A DNA stretch of 64,000 bases from G020344215 sp039586575 (GCA_039586575.1 JBDHKD010000017.1:1-64000), one strand, 5' to 3'. Counted from the first letter of the stretch, positions 51,331 to 61,683 are shown. The notes: generated from the letters alone by a model not told the origin. Translations and numbers: made by a program.

Positions 51331-52142
51331 GCCCTCAAGAACGCGACGGTTCGCGGCCACGCCTGCTCGGTCGCCCGAAGGTTGGCTCCTTCACGTCCCG
51401 ACTGCTGGCGCAGGAAGCCGTGGCCGGCACCATCGTAGATCTCGAACTCGTACCGCTTGGCGAGTCTCTTCATCTCCTCGTCCGCCGGCGCGATAGTCGA
51501 ATTCACTCGCGCGTCGTCACCACCGTAGAGGCCAAGAACCGCAGCTGAGATGCTCGACAACGCATCGTTCGGGGGCGACGACCCGTAATAGACGACGGCG
51601 GCACCGAGGTTAGGCTGCTGTGTGGCGTAGCGGAAGCTCGTCGAGCCACCCCAACAGAAGCCGATCGACCCGAACACCGGTCGCGCCGCCGGCAGCGCCA
51701 TCGCGTAGTCTGCCGCTGCGTCCAGCCGCAGCTTCACTTCCTCACCATCGAGCTCGCGGATCATGAGGCGCGCGGTCTGCTGATCGATGGACGCCGTGCC
51801 ACCTCCATCCGGGCCCTTGCCGCTCAGCAGATCCGGCACGATGGCGATGAAGCCGTCGGCCGCCAGCTGGTCCGCCACGCCGCGGATCCAGTCGGTGAGA
51901 CCTAAGATCTCGTGGATAACCAGCATCACTGGCGCATTGTCGCTGCGTTCCGGGTAGACCACCCAGGCGAGCACCGAGTCGCCTCGGGTGTCCGCGTACT
52001 TCACCCATTCAGCGTGGCGCGGCGACGCGTCGAGGCGCGCCACGGCACCTTCACCCGACGCGGGCAGTTCCTGTCCGCGCAGCGGGCCGGCGGCCGCCAG
52101 CACGGCGGCTAGCGCCGCTATCGTCATTCCTTGGCTTCGCAC
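51315..52142 (-). CDS. Dienelactone hydrolase-family protein, exported
   Basis: A 275-residue exported alpha/beta hydrolase. After a signal peptide (IAALAAVLAAAGPLRGQ), the catalytic triad of the family is visible: Cys in IGFCWGGSTSFRYA, Asp in GLYGGDDARV and His in GAGHGFLRQQ. PVMLVIHEILGLTDWIRGVA is the oxyanion strand. Family members hydrolyse dienelactones or similar esters; export suggests a periplasmic ester substrate. Its terminal codons form part of a hairpin. Confidence 0.87.
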   Translation of the reverse strand: MRSQGMTIAALAAVLAAAGPLRGQELPASGEGAVARLDASPRHAEWVKYADTRGDSVLAWVVYPERSDNAPVMLVIHEILGLTDWIRGVADQLAADGFIAIVPDLLSGKGPDGGGTASIDQQTARLMIRELDGEEVKLRLDAAADYAMALPAARPVFGSIGFCWGGSTSFRYATQQPNLGAAVVYYGSSPPNDALSSISAAVLGLYGGDDARVNSTIAPADEEMKRLAKRYEFEIYDGAGHGFLRQQSGREGANLRATEQAWPRTVAFLRAALGE

Positions 52143-52196
52143 GAGGCCTCCTGACGATGGTTGGTAGTGAGATGACTTCCGTAAGTCGCGGCGCCT

Positions 52197-52745
52197 CTAC
52201 GGCAGATACTTCTCTGGTATTGGCAACTCAGGCGTTTCCGGCGTCCAGTAGATCGTGACGATCCACCAGCGCTCTCCGTCGTGCATCAGCTGGAAGCTGT
52301 TGATGCCGCGTGAGAAGGGCTCGGGATCGTCGGCGTTGCGTCGCGATTCATAGGTGCTGAAGGCGTGGACGACCGGCCCAAACCGCTCGCTGGCTCGGGC
52401 TATCTCTCGTTCGAAGAACCCGCCAGCCTCGAGCGACGGCCCGGCGGCCCGGATATAGTCTTCGACGCTCATCGCCCGCTTGAAGAATTGACCCTGCCGG
52501 TCGTTGCCCACCACGATCAGCTGTGCCTCGGGGACGAACAGGGACCGGAAGCGATCCCAGTCTCGGGGTCCGGCGGGTCCGGAGATGGCGTCATAGACCG
52601 CCGCCATGATGGCGTCGATCGATTCCACGTCGCCGGCATTCACCTGCGACGATTGCGGCATCTCCGCTTCTTGCGCGCCGGCGGTCACAGCGGCCAGTAC
52701 GAGCAGGCTCAGGCAAGCCAGAACGGATCGGCCGGTTCGCAACAT
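52197..52745 (-). CDS. Exported NTF2-like (SnoaL-fold) protein
   Basis: A 182-residue exported protein. ATG 52745 is chosen because CGGAGG lies upstream and a signal peptide (VLACLSLLVLAAVTAGAQ) starts there; the longer frame overlaps the divergent M14 gene leader. The domain (AIMAAVYDAISGPAG, WDRFRSLFVPEAQLIVVG, then GERWWIVTIYWTPETPELP) matches secreted NTF2-like proteins of unknown activity. Confidence 0.78.
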   Translation of the reverse strand: MLRTGRSVLACLSLLVLAAVTAGAQEAEMPQSSQVNAGDVESIDAIMAAVYDAISGPAGPRDWDRFRSLFVPEAQLIVVGNDRQGQFFKRAMSVEDYIRAAGPSLEAGGFFEREIARASERFGPVVHAFSTYESRRNADDPEPFSRGINSFQLMHDGERWWIVTIYWTPETPELPIPEKYLP

Positions 52746-52976
52746 GACACGAAACCTCCGGAGAAGGTTTACAGCCCTGGGGAGAAAAACGGCTCGAAAG
52801 ATGAAACGAAGGGAGGGGGAGATCAAGCTGGCGTCGGGGACGGCGGGAGTCTGGCGTCCTTTGGACGCTTCCGATAGAATCGCTTCACACTGGTGGACAC
52901 CAGCCACACACCCAACCCCGGCAGAGCCGAAGGCCGTGCCCACGTGGGCGGCCATCACCGAGAGGAGCTATCGCGA

Positions 52977-55571
52977 ATGATCAGGCGCCTCGCACTTGTA
53001 GCCCCAACCGCAGTTCTGGCAGTGGCGCTGGCCGGCACGGCGGAAGCCCAGATTCCCAGCTTCGCCGAAGTGACCGGTCACGATTTCGGTGAGCGTATCA
53101 CGCTTCATCACGAGATGGTCCGCTACCTGGAGACTCTGGACCAAGTATCGGAACGGGTCCGCCTGGTGGAGCAGGGCGAAACATGGGAGGGGCGCCTGGT
53201 GCCGGTGGCAATCGTCACGTCGTCCGAGAACCAGGCACGTTTGGAGGACATCAGAGCGGCGGCACGCCGGTTGAGCGATCCGCGGATCACGACGCCGGCC
53301 GAGGCGGCGGCGATCATGGCGGAACAGCCCATCATTATGTGGTACGGCGGCTCGATCCACGGTTTCGAGCTATCGGGCGCCGAAGGCCTGCTCAAGCTGC
53401 TCGAGCACCTGACCACGCGGAGCGACGCGGCGACCATGGAGGTGTTGGAGAATGCCGTCATCCTCATCGATCCGATGCTCAACCCGGACGGGCGCGAGGC
53501 ATTCGCCAACCTGAATCATGAGAACATCGGCCGTGAACCGAATCCCAGCCGCTACGACTGGGCCAACGATTTCACCCGCTGGCAATCGCTGAAGTTCCGC
53601 ACGGGCCACTACTACTTCGACATTAATCGTGACTGGTTCGCGCACACGCAGCGTGAGACCCAAGCCCGGGTGCCGACTATCGCGGCCTGGCACCCGCAGG
53701 TCGTGGTCGACGCTCACGAGATGGGCTCCGACAGCGAGTTCTTCTTCGACCCCGGTCAAGACCCCTACGCGCCGTACTTCCCGCAACACTCACGGCACTG
53801 GTTCGAGATCTTCAGCCGAGCCTACGCCGCTGCCTTCGACTCGGCAGGTTTCGAATACACGACGCGCGAGCTATTCGACTACTTCTATCCCGGCTATACC
53901 ACCTCCATCGGTGACTACCAGGGCGCCGTCGGAATGCTCTACGAGCAGGGATCCAGCCGCGGTTTGGCTCTTACCCGGTTCGACGAGTCGATCCGCACCT
54001 TAGCCGACGCCCTGGAACAGCAGTACCTGGCTGCATGGACCGCCGCCCGCACCGCTGTGCGTGAGCGGGCGACGCTGCTCACTCAGTATTACGAGTCGCT
54101 GCGCAGCGATATCGATGCAGGCGGCAGAGGAGTGCGCCGCTACTTGATCGCCCCGGAGGGCGACCCGCTACACATCGGCGAGCTGGTCAACATGCTGTTG
54201 CGCAACGGCATCGAGGTGGAGGTGCTCACCGAGCCGGCGCGACTGGGCGATGTCCGCGACCGCAGCGGGGCAACGTTGGGCCGGCGCGATTTCCCGGCCG
54301 GTACCTACGTGGTGGAGGCAGCTCAGCCGCGCAACCGCCTGGTTCGCATGCTGCTGGAGCCGGAGGTGCCGACCCCAGAAGAGTTCCTGCGCGTGGCGCG
54401 CGAGCGGATCGATCGGGCGGAGAGCCCCCGCTTCTACGACGTCACCGCCTGGTCGCTGCCGCTCTTGTTCAACGTGGGAGGCTACAGCTCGACCGACGCC
54501 CGCAACCTGCCGGTGGAGCGGGTGAGAGGCCAAATCATCCCGCTGTCCCAAATGCCCGAGCGTGCGCCGCGCTACGCCTATCTGATCGACGGTAGCCGCG
54601 TGGCGGCGCTGAGCGCGCTCACTCACCTCAAGGCCCAGGGCTATCGGGCCGCGCTGATCCGCCGACCGACCAAGCTCGAAGGACAAGACGTAGCGGGCGG
54701 CACGGTGATCGTCCGGGTCGCCCACAACGACGAGACGGTGCACGCCGCGGTTCGTGAGGCGGCGGAGCGCTTTCGCCTTGAGGTGTGGGCGACCGATACC
54801 GGACTGTCGGAACCCGGCTTCCCGGTTCTCGGCTCGCTGGACGAGGGCATGACCGTGCGCGAACCCAAGATAGCCATCCTCGCCGAGGACCCGATCTCCG
54901 GCTACTCCTTCGGTTGGGCATGGTACACGCTGGATCAGCAGTACGAGATCCCGGTGACCGTCTTGCGCGCCGGCCAAGTCGCCGAGAAGAACCTCGACCG
55001 CTTCAACGTGCTCGTTGTCCCCTCGACCTCCGGATCTGCCCTGCAATCCGAACTCGGTGAGGCGGGCGTCGAACGCATCGAGACCTGGGTCCGGGACGGT
55101 GGCACGCTCGTCACCCTCGGCTCGGCCACCGACTTCGCCCTCGACCTGGAACTCATCGATCTACGCTCCTGGTACGATCTCGAAGAGAATGAGGACGCAC
55201 AGCGGTTCAGCGTGCCCGGGGCCATCTTCAACGTCACGCTGAACGAGCACCACTGGATGTCCGGGGGGTTCACCGAGATGGAGTTGCCAGTACTCGTGAA
55301 CTCCAACCGCATCTACCTGCCGCCGGAAGGTCCGCCGTCGAGGAGCAAGCGAGTCATCGCCAGCTTCGGCGCCGACGATGCGCGGTTGGTTTCCGGCCAC
55401 GCCTGGGAGGAAAGCCTGCAGCGATTGCAAGGTGCCGTGTTCGCCTACGAGCAGACCGTCGAAGGTGGGCGCGTCATCGCCTTCACCGAGGACATCAACT
55501 TCCGCGCCTTCTGGCGCGGCGCCAACCGGCTGTTCCTCAACGCTGTGGTGTTGGGTCCTAGCGCGCCGTAG
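52977..55571 (+). CDS. Exported M14-family zinc carboxypeptidase with C-terminal amidotransferase-like domain
   Basis: An 864-residue exported peptidase; ATG 52977 follows AGAGGAG and opens a signal peptide (LALVAPTAVLAVALAGTAEA). The M14 domain spans about 25-390: zinc ligands in GGSIHGFELSGAEG (HxxE), substrate-side ILIDPMLNPDGR, distal His in VVVDAHEMGSDSEF and a Glu in MLYEQGSSRG. The remaining 450 residues hold beta-rich and amidotransferase-like segments (IAILAEDPISGYSFGWAWYT). Large secreted M14 proteins of this type are frequent in Gemmatimonadota-like genomes; that is from memory. It likely degrades peptides in the periplasm. Confidence 0.87.
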   Translation: MIRRLALVAPTAVLAVALAGTAEAQIPSFAEVTGHDFGERITLHHEMVRYLETLDQVSERVRLVEQGETWEGRLVPVAIVTSSENQARLEDIRAAARRLSDPRITTPAEAAAIMAEQPIIMWYGGSIHGFELSGAEGLLKLLEHLTTRSDAATMEVLENAVILIDPMLNPDGREAFANLNHENIGREPNPSRYDWANDFTRWQSLKFRTGHYYFDINRDWFAHTQRETQARVPTIAAWHPQVVVDAHEMGSDSEFFFDPGQDPYAPYFPQHSRHWFEIFSRAYAAAFDSAGFEYTTRELFDYFYPGYTTSIGDYQGAVGMLYEQGSSRGLALTRFDESIRTLADALEQQYLAAWTAARTAVRERATLLTQYYESLRSDIDAGGRGVRRYLIAPEGDPLHIGELVNMLLRNGIEVEVLTEPARLGDVRDRSGATLGRRDFPAGTYVVEAAQPRNRLVRMLLEPEVPTPEEFLRVARERIDRAESPRFYDVTAWSLPLLFNVGGYSSTDARNLPVERVRGQIIPLSQMPERAPRYAYLIDGSRVAALSALTHLKAQGYRAALIRRPTKLEGQDVAGGTVIVRVAHNDETVHAAVREAAERFRLEVWATDTGLSEPGFPVLGSLDEGMTVREPKIAILAEDPISGYSFGWAWYTLDQQYEIPVTVLRAGQVAEKNLDRFNVLVVPSTSGSALQSELGEAGVERIETWVRDGGTLVTLGSATDFALDLELIDLRSWYDLEENEDAQRFSVPGAIFNVTLNEHHWMSGGFTEMELPVLVNSNRIYLPPEGPPSRSKRVIASFGADDARLVSGHAWEESLQRLQGAVFAYEQTVEGGRVIAFTEDINFRAFWRGANRLFLNAVVLGPSAP

Positions 55572-55591
55572 TCCAGCCGCAGCGAGCGACA

Positions 55592-55629
55592 GCACGGCCG
55601 GCCGCCCAACCGGGAGCGGCCGGCCGTGC
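55592..55629. terminator. Bidirectional hairpin between convergent genes
   Basis: A perfect 14-bp stem GCACGGCCGGCCGC / GCGGCCGGCCGTGC with a 10-base loop (CCAACCGGGA), between the M14 stop (55571) and the oxidoreductase stop (55629). There is no T-tract, so rho-independent function is inferred. Confidence 0.75.
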
Positions 55630-56651
55630 TACTCCGCACTCGTGTGTTGTAACAGCACTTTCCCAACACTCTGACGCGACTCGATCAGCGCGTGCGCCCG
55701 CGCGGCATCAGCGAAGGGAAAGACCGCGCCGACGATCGGTCGAATGTCGTGCTCGAGGACGAAGGCGCTCAGCCGTTCGAACACCGCTTGCATTCTATCA
55801 GGCGCGTCGAGCAGATAGCCCAGGTGTGTAGCCATCACGCCCGTGGAGGACTCGGCCAGGTCGGCCAGCTTCGCGCGCGGCATGTCGCGCCAGGTACGCC
55901 ACCACGAGATGGGGTTCCATCTTCTCAGGCTTAGACTGGCGAAGCCCGCCACCACGATCCGCCCAAAAGGATTCAATGCTTTCAAAGAGTCTCTGTAGAT
56001 CGGTCCCCCTACCGTTTCCAGCACGACATCGACCCCGCCCGCCGCCGCGCGCAGACGCTCGAAACAGTCCGGCTCTCGATAGTTGAGCGCCGCGCCGGCA
56101 CCCAGGGATTTCACCAGCTCGAGCTTCTCCCGGGAGCCGGCAAGGCCGCATACCTCGGCGCCGCACTTGGCAGCCAGTTGCACCGCCGCCGTGCCGACTC
56201 CACCGGCGGCCGCCGTCACCAGCACCTTCTCGCCCGCTTGCAGGCGCGCCAGCTCCATGAGTGCGACCCAGGCGGTCATGTAGTTCACCGGGAAGGCGGC
56301 GTTCTCCTCCATCGTGAACCTCTCGATGATTGGGATGGCCCGCTCCGCCGGCACGGCTACCTGCTCAGCATAGCAGCCGTTCTGGGTACCCACCATCACC
56401 GCCTGGTTCACCCGGTTAGCGTCCACGCCGTCGCCGACCGCGTCGATTACGCCGGCCCCTTCCATTCCCAAGACATAGGGGCGTTTCGGCGCCCACATGT
56501 ACAGGCCCTTACGGGAGAGGACCTCCGCGAAGTTGATGCCGCTGTACTGCAGCTTGACCCGAACCTCACCCGGCCCGGGCTCCGGCTCCGGCAGGCTGGA
56601 GACCTTGAGCACGCCCGGGCCACCGGTCCGCTTCAACACGATCGCTCTCAT
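55629..56651 (-). CDS. NADPH:quinone oxidoreductase-like MDR protein
   Basis: A 340-residue zinc-free medium-chain dehydrogenase/reductase, close to quinone oxidoreductases and VAT-1-type proteins. The N-terminal domain has EVRVKLQYSGINFAEVLSRK and PYVLGMEGAGVIDAVGDGVD. The nucleotide domain has VLVTAAAGGVGTAAVQLAAK, an NADPH-binding AxxGGVG motif. No structural-zinc Cys cluster is seen. It runs convergent to the M14 gene and divergent from the EamA exporter. Confidence 0.87.
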   Translation of the reverse strand: MRAIVLKRTGGPGVLKVSSLPEPEPGPGEVRVKLQYSGINFAEVLSRKGLYMWAPKRPYVLGMEGAGVIDAVGDGVDANRVNQAVMVGTQNGCYAEQVAVPAERAIPIIERFTMEENAAFPVNYMTAWVALMELARLQAGEKVLVTAAAGGVGTAAVQLAAKCGAEVCGLAGSREKLELVKSLGAGAALNYREPDCFERLRAAAGGVDVVLETVGGPIYRDSLKALNPFGRIVVAGFASLSLRRWNPISWWRTWRDMPRAKLADLAESSTGVMATHLGYLLDAPDRMQAVFERLSAFVLEHDIRPIVGAVFPFADAARAHALIESRQSVGKVLLQHTSAE

Positions 56652-56708
56652 CGTACAACTCTGCTCGCTTGTGTGATGGCCGTCGCCAAGTTACTAACCC
56701 TGCCACCT

Positions 56709-57608
56709 ATGAGACGGAACATCGTCGCAGGTCACCTGGCCCTGCTCAACGTGCAGGTGCTGTTCGGGCTGTTCCCCATCTTCGGCACCCTTGCCTTCGT
56801 CGAAGGCGGCTTCTCACCGCTCGGCGTGGGAAGTTGGAGAATCGCCGCGGGCGCGCTGCTGCTGGGGTCGCTCGCCTTCGTGGCCTACGGCCGTACGGCG
56901 CTGCCCCAGCGCCGTGATCTGCCGCGCTTCGCCGCCTGTTCGCTGCTCGGCGTGGCTCTCAATCAAGGACTCTTTCTGGAGGGGCTGGCTCGCTCCACTC
57001 CGATGAACGCCGGCCTCCTGATGACCTTGATTCCCGTCTTCACTTTCGCGCTGGCGGCGGCGGTTCGGCAAGAGCACTTCAGCCTGGTGCGGGCGCTGGG
57101 TGTCGTCGTAGCGCTCGCCGGCGCCTTGCTGCTCCTGGTAGGTCAAGGGGGTCGCCTGGCAAGCGGCCACGGCTTCGGCAATTTCCTGATGGTGCTCAAC
57201 ACACTTTCCTACTCGGTCTTCCTGGTCCTCTCGAAGGAGCTGGTCGGCCGGTACCGCTCGCTGGTGGTAATCGCCTGGATCTACATCCTGTCGCTTCCGT
57301 ATCTGCCTTACTTCATGGCGGGCGAGCGGCTACTCGCCGGCGCCGGCCAGACCGGGGCCTGGCTTTCGCTGCTCTACATCATCCTGGGCCCCACCGTGCT
57401 GGCCTACTTGCTCAACATGTTCGCGTTGGCGCGTGTGCGCGCCACGACGACCGCAGTGTACACCTACGCGCAGCCACTCGTTGCCGGCATAGCGTCGTGG
57501 ATGGTCTTCGACGAGCGGCTGTCCACTCGGATCGGAATCGCCGCCGTCTGCCTGTTCGTCGGTATCTGGCTGGTGGGACGGCGCCCACCGGCAGTGGCGC
57601 ACATGTAG
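56709..57608 (+). CDS. EamA-family (DMT) transporter
   Basis: A 299-residue inner-membrane protein with ten predicted helices in two EamA repeats. Repeat one starts LALLNVQVLFGLFPIFGTLA and ends at the CSLLGVALNQGLFLEGLARS block; repeat two includes LMVLNTLSYSVFLVLSKELV and ALARVRATTTAVYTYAQPLV. Such proteins export metabolites. ATG 56709 is the first with family sequence; an in-frame ATG upstream is possible. The substrate is unknown. Confidence 0.85.
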   Translation: MRRNIVAGHLALLNVQVLFGLFPIFGTLAFVEGGFSPLGVGSWRIAAGALLLGSLAFVAYGRTALPQRRDLPRFAACSLLGVALNQGLFLEGLARSTPMNAGLLMTLIPVFTFALAAAVRQEHFSLVRALGVVVALAGALLLLVGQGGRLASGHGFGNFLMVLNTLSYSVFLVLSKELVGRYRSLVVIAWIYILSLPYLPYFMAGERLLAGAGQTGAWLSLLYIILGPTVLAYLLNMFALARVRATTTAVYTYAQPLVAGIASWMVFDERLSTRIGIAAVCLFVGIWLVGRRPPAVAHM

Positions 57609-57637
57609 AGCGCCGCGCCGCTGGGGAGTGCAACGGA

Positions 57638-58690
57638 CTAAATCTTTCCGCCAAGCAGGTAGAGGACGACGGCGCTGAAGATCCCAACGGTGAGCAGCCC
57701 CAGGCTCGCCCAACCCATGACTCGAAAGACTCGCGCGTGCGGGCGCGAGCATAACCCGACGATGGCGATACCGGTCATCGTGACGGCAGCGATCGCTGTT
57801 AGCAGGTGCTGATCGCTGACGGCGCCCAAGATCGGGCCATCGACGTACGCCACGTCCTCAAAGGCGATGATCAAGAGATCGAAGAGGTTGCTGCCGAAGA
57901 TGCCACCGATCGCCAGATCGACGGCACCGATCCGAACCGCCTGTATCGAGATGACGATCTCGGGCACCGACGTTGCAAGGGCCAATAAGATCGTGCCTAC
58001 GAAGGTTTCCTCCCAACCCATGTTCACCGCCAGTGCCTCGCCGATGACGGGCAGCGCCGTGGCGGCCGCCATCAGCACGATCGCGTTGACGGTAAACAGA
58101 AAGTAGACACGTCTCAGGCCTTCGGAGAACATGCCCGCACCTGCCGCATCGGCCAGTTCGGTCACCGCATTCTCACGCTCGAAGAAGAAGACGCTACGCA
58201 TGGCGATCACGTAGATCACCGGCGCGATGAGCGTAAAGGCCCCTAGGTGCCCGAAGCTGATTACGATCATGTGTTGCTGCACGAACATCGCGCTCGCCGC
58301 GGCGCCGAGCAGTACGACGCCGAAGCTAGCTGACAGGCTGTGGCCGTGCTTTATGCCGCGGTAGATCGTACCCGGGCGATAGATGAAGTCCAGGATGGCG
58401 ATGATGATCAGGTTGTAGATGCAGCTGCCGAGAGCCGAACCGACGGCGAGATCGGGCTCGCCCACCACGATGATCGCGCTCAATCCCGTTACCAGCTCGG
58501 GGAACGATGTCACCGTCGCCAGTAGTACCAGGCCGATCCAGGCACCCCCGAGCCCGGTGCGCACGGCGATCAGATCACCGTAGCGCGAGAGTCGCGTGCC
58601 GGTGACCAGGATGATGAGCAGGCAGATGAAGAAAGAGGACCAGGCGGCGAGCGGGCTGAGCGTGTAGATCAGGTCCGTGGACATGGGCAA
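57638..58690 (-). CDS. CaCA-family calcium/cation exchanger
   Basis: A 350-residue membrane antiporter with ten helices. The two alpha-repeats that form the ion path are clear: ATVTSFPELVTGLSAIIVVG in the first half and ALATSVPEIVISIQAVRIGA in the second, each with the acidic P-E residue that binds cations. It follows the Ca2+ ATPase gene with a three-base gap, so the two probably work together in exporting Ca2+. ATG 58684 (MSTDLI) is an alternative start. Confidence 0.9.
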   Translation of the reverse strand: MPMSTDLIYTLSPLAAWSSFFICLLIILVTGTRLSRYGDLIAVRTGLGGAWIGLVLLATVTSFPELVTGLSAIIVVGEPDLAVGSALGSCIYNLIIIAILDFIYRPGTIYRGIKHGHSLSASFGVVLLGAAASAMFVQQHMIVISFGHLGAFTLIAPVIYVIAMRSVFFFERENAVTELADAAGAGMFSEGLRRVYFLFTVNAIVLMAAATALPVIGEALAVNMGWEETFVGTILLALATSVPEIVISIQAVRIGAVDLAIGGIFGSNLFDLLIIAFEDVAYVDGPILGAVSDQHLLTAIAAVTMTGIAIVGLCSRPHARVFRVMGWASLGLLTVGIFSAVVLYLLGGKI

Positions 58691-58693
58691 AAG

Positions 58694-61576
58694 TTAGCGG
58701 CTTGAAGCCCGCGCCGTAAGCGTCGCCTGTCTACGCGAGCTACCGGTGGAGATCGGCTTCAGCATCTGACCGACAATCAGCGGCATCAGCGCGGCAGCCA
58801 GCACGACCAGCCAGTCGCCGGACCCTAGCGCCTCGGTGCGGAGCACGCGAGAGAGCAGCGGGTTGTAGACCGTGGCGACTTGGAGGCCGGTGGTGAGTGC
58901 GAGCGCGCCCCAGACCCAGCGGTTACGGAACAGGCGGCGCGGTATGACCGGCCGGGCGCTGCGCGCGTTGAAGACATGGAACAGCTGCGCCAGCGCCAGG
59001 GTCATGAACGCCATGGTGACAGCGTGGGGCACCGCCAGTTCTTGCACTTCTAGTGCGTAGACGAAGACACCGAGGGTCGCCCCGGTGATGAGCGTCGAGT
59101 AGGTGGTGACGCTGGACAAGAACCAGGGCGAGAGAATCGCCGATTTCGGGTCCCGCGGCGGCCGCCTCATCACATCGGGCTCGGGCGGCTCCATCGCGAG
59201 AGCCAGCGCCGGGAAGACATCGGTAACGAGGTTGAGCCAGAGGATCTGCAGCGGCAAGAGCGGCAAGGGCCAGCCGGCGAGCCCGGCGACCAAGAGGGTC
59301 GTCACTTCGGACAGGTTACACGAGAACAGATAGAAGATGAACTTGCGGATGTTGTCGTAGATGACACGCCCATCCTCGACGGCCGCGCCGATCGTCTCGA
59401 AGCGATCGTCTTGCAGCACGACATCCGCAGTCTCCTTGGCGACGTCGGTGCCGCGCAGGCCCATGGCGACCCCGATATCGGCCTTCTTGAGCGCCGCGGC
59501 GTCGTTCACGCCATCGCCGAGCATGCCGACGATGTCGCCACGCTCCTGAAACGCCCGAACGATCCGGAGCTTGTCCTCGGGACTGACGCGGCTGAAGGCC
59601 CCGACGTGCTCTACTCGCTCGCAGAGCGCGAGCTCGGAGAGCTGGGCGAGATCGCGGCCGCTGATCGTCTCATCGCCGTCACGCAGCAAGCCGAGATCGC
59701 GGCCCACCGCTTCGGCGGTGATCGCCTGGTCGCCGGTGATCATCACCGTGCGGACACCGGCGGCGTGGAAGCGCGCGATAGTATCCTTGACGCCGGCGGC
59801 GGGCGGGTCCTGGATGCCGGCGAAGCCCACGAACCTGAGGTCACGCAGGGTATCCGAGGTCGGCGATTCGTTCGCATCGAGCTCGCGGTAGGCCAGCGCC
59901 AGGACCCGCAGTCCCCGCCTCCCCAGAATCTTGTTGGTGTCGAGCAGGCGCTCGCGCCCGGCGGCGTCCAGCGGTTCCACGCCATCAGCGGCGATGACGC
60001 CGGTCGAGAGCTCGACGATTCGGCGCGGACCACCCTTCACGTAGGCTGTGATTCGGCCCCCGGGCGCGCGATGAAACGTGGCCATGAGTTGCCGCTCGCT
60101 GGTGAACGGCACTTCCGCCACCTCGGGGCAATCGGTCTTCAGCGCTTGCCGGTCGAGACCGGCCTTCGCCGCAACGACCAGTAGGGCGGCCTCGGTGGGA
60201 TCGCCCTCCGCTCGCCAACCTTGTTCGCCCTCGTGCACGGTCGCACGATTGGTCAGCGTTCCGATCCTCAAGGCGAGCTCGACGGCCGGGTTCTCCAGAG
60301 GACTCACCGTCAAGCCATCGACCTGGAACCCGCCTACCGGCTCGTACCCGCCGCCGCTCACCTCCAAAAGGTCGCCCCCCACAGCGAGCGCCGTGACCGT
60401 CATCTCGCCCGCGGTGAGTGTGCCCGTCTTGTCGGTACAGATGACCGTCGCCGAGCCGAGGGTCTCGACAGCGGGCAGGCGGCGAACCAGCGCGTGGCGC
60501 CGCGCCATGCGTCGCATTCCTACGGCCAGGGCGATCGTGGCCACGACCGGTAACCCTTCGGGTACCGCGGCGATCGCCAGCGCGATACCTGTCTCCACCA
60601 TCAGCCAGAGATCCTCGCCGCGCAGCAGCCCCAGGCCCGTGACCACGGCCGCCACCGCCAGGGTGAGCCAGACCAGCCGCCGGCCCAGCGAGTCGAGCCG
60701 CCGCTCGAGCGGTGTGTCATCGGCTTCCGTCTCCTGCACCAGCTTGCTGAGGTGCCCGATCTCCGTGGCCGCACCGCTGGCGACCACGACCGCCTTCCCT
60801 GAACCCGCGGCGACCAGCGTACCCTTGTAGACCATGGAGGTCCGCTCAGCCAGTGGGACCGCTTCGCCGTTCTCCCCCACCGCCACATCGCTGCCCTTCG
60901 TCACCGGGAACGACTCGCCGGTCAGCGGCGCCTCGTTGACACGGAGCTCGGTCGCCGCCAGCACCCGCCCATCTGCGGGCACCGCTGACCCCGCTTCCAG
61001 GACCACCACATCGCCAGGCACCAGCTCTCGCGCGTCGAGGCGCTGTTCTCGGCCATCGCGCAGGGCCACCGCCTCCTGCACTTGCAGCCGACGCAGCGCG
61101 TCCATCGCCACGCGCGCACGCCATTCCGTCCAGAAGCCGACCGCGGTGTTGACCAGCAGGACGGTGAGGATGGCCGCCGCCTCCAAGAGGTCGCCGATCA
61201 CCAAGGCGACCGCCGCCGCCGCGAACAGCAGCACGACGACGAGGCTCTTGAGCTGGTCGACCAGGATCCTCCACGGCGAGATGGGACGGGCGACTTCCAG
61301 GGCATTTGGGCCGTGCCGCTCGAGGCGCCTGGCGGCTTGCTCGCCGCTCAGCCCGCCGGCCTGCGACCCCAGCCGCTCGAGCGTCTCGTCCACCGACATG
61401 GCGTGCCAGTCATGCTGCGCTTCGCCAGCGCCCGCTTGACCGCCTGCGATGGCCGAAGCGACCGCACTCGCTGCTGGACTGCTTTTCCTGTTTCGGTGAC
61501 CTGACACGTCGAACGGACTCGGAAGGCGGATGGTTGATCGTTCTCGATAACTCAGCGGCAGGGAACGTCGGTCCAA
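58694..61576 (-). CDS. P2A-type (calcium) cation-transporting ATPase
   Basis: A P-type ATPase of up to 960 residues. The phosphorylation motif is ICTDKTGTLTAGEM, the actuator loop is APLTGESFPVTKG and the hinge is MLGDGVNDAAALKKADIGVA. Membrane motifs AAVPEGLP (helix 4) and ILWLNLVTDVFPALALAMEP (helix 6) are of the SERCA/PMR1 type, so Ca2+ or Mn2+ export is likely. The first 55 residues lack family character, and the true start may be an internal codon before HDWHAMSVDETLERLG. It is co-transcribed with the CaCA exchanger. Confidence 0.9.
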   Translation of the reverse strand: MDRRSLPLSYRERSTIRLPSPFDVSGHRNRKSSPAASAVASAIAGGQAGAGEAQHDWHAMSVDETLERLGSQAGGLSGEQAARRLERHGPNALEVARPISPWRILVDQLKSLVVVLLFAAAAVALVIGDLLEAAAILTVLLVNTAVGFWTEWRARVAMDALRRLQVQEAVALRDGREQRLDARELVPGDVVVLEAGSAVPADGRVLAATELRVNEAPLTGESFPVTKGSDVAVGENGEAVPLAERTSMVYKGTLVAAGSGKAVVVASGAATEIGHLSKLVQETEADDTPLERRLDSLGRRLVWLTLAVAAVVTGLGLLRGEDLWLMVETGIALAIAAVPEGLPVVATIALAVGMRRMARRHALVRRLPAVETLGSATVICTDKTGTLTAGEMTVTALAVGGDLLEVSGGGYEPVGGFQVDGLTVSPLENPAVELALRIGTLTNRATVHEGEQGWRAEGDPTEAALLVVAAKAGLDRQALKTDCPEVAEVPFTSERQLMATFHRAPGGRITAYVKGGPRRIVELSTGVIAADGVEPLDAAGRERLLDTNKILGRRGLRVLALAYRELDANESPTSDTLRDLRFVGFAGIQDPPAAGVKDTIARFHAAGVRTVMITGDQAITAEAVGRDLGLLRDGDETISGRDLAQLSELALCERVEHVGAFSRVSPEDKLRIVRAFQERGDIVGMLGDGVNDAAALKKADIGVAMGLRGTDVAKETADVVLQDDRFETIGAAVEDGRVIYDNIRKFIFYLFSCNLSEVTTLLVAGLAGWPLPLLPLQILWLNLVTDVFPALALAMEPPEPDVMRRPPRDPKSAILSPWFLSSVTTYSTLITGATLGVFVYALEVQELAVPHAVTMAFMTLALAQLFHVFNARSARPVIPRRLFRNRWVWGALALTTGLQVATVYNPLLSRVLRTEALGSGDWLVVLAAALMPLIVGQMLKPISTGSSRRQATLTARASSR

Positions 61577-61683
61577 ATCGAGATTCGCGCAAGCGGTGGG
61601 GGACCGGTTGAGGATCCGGCCCTTTCTAGTGAACTTATACCGGCGGCGCAGCGCCGCGGCCTAGAGCGAGAGAAAGGACAAGC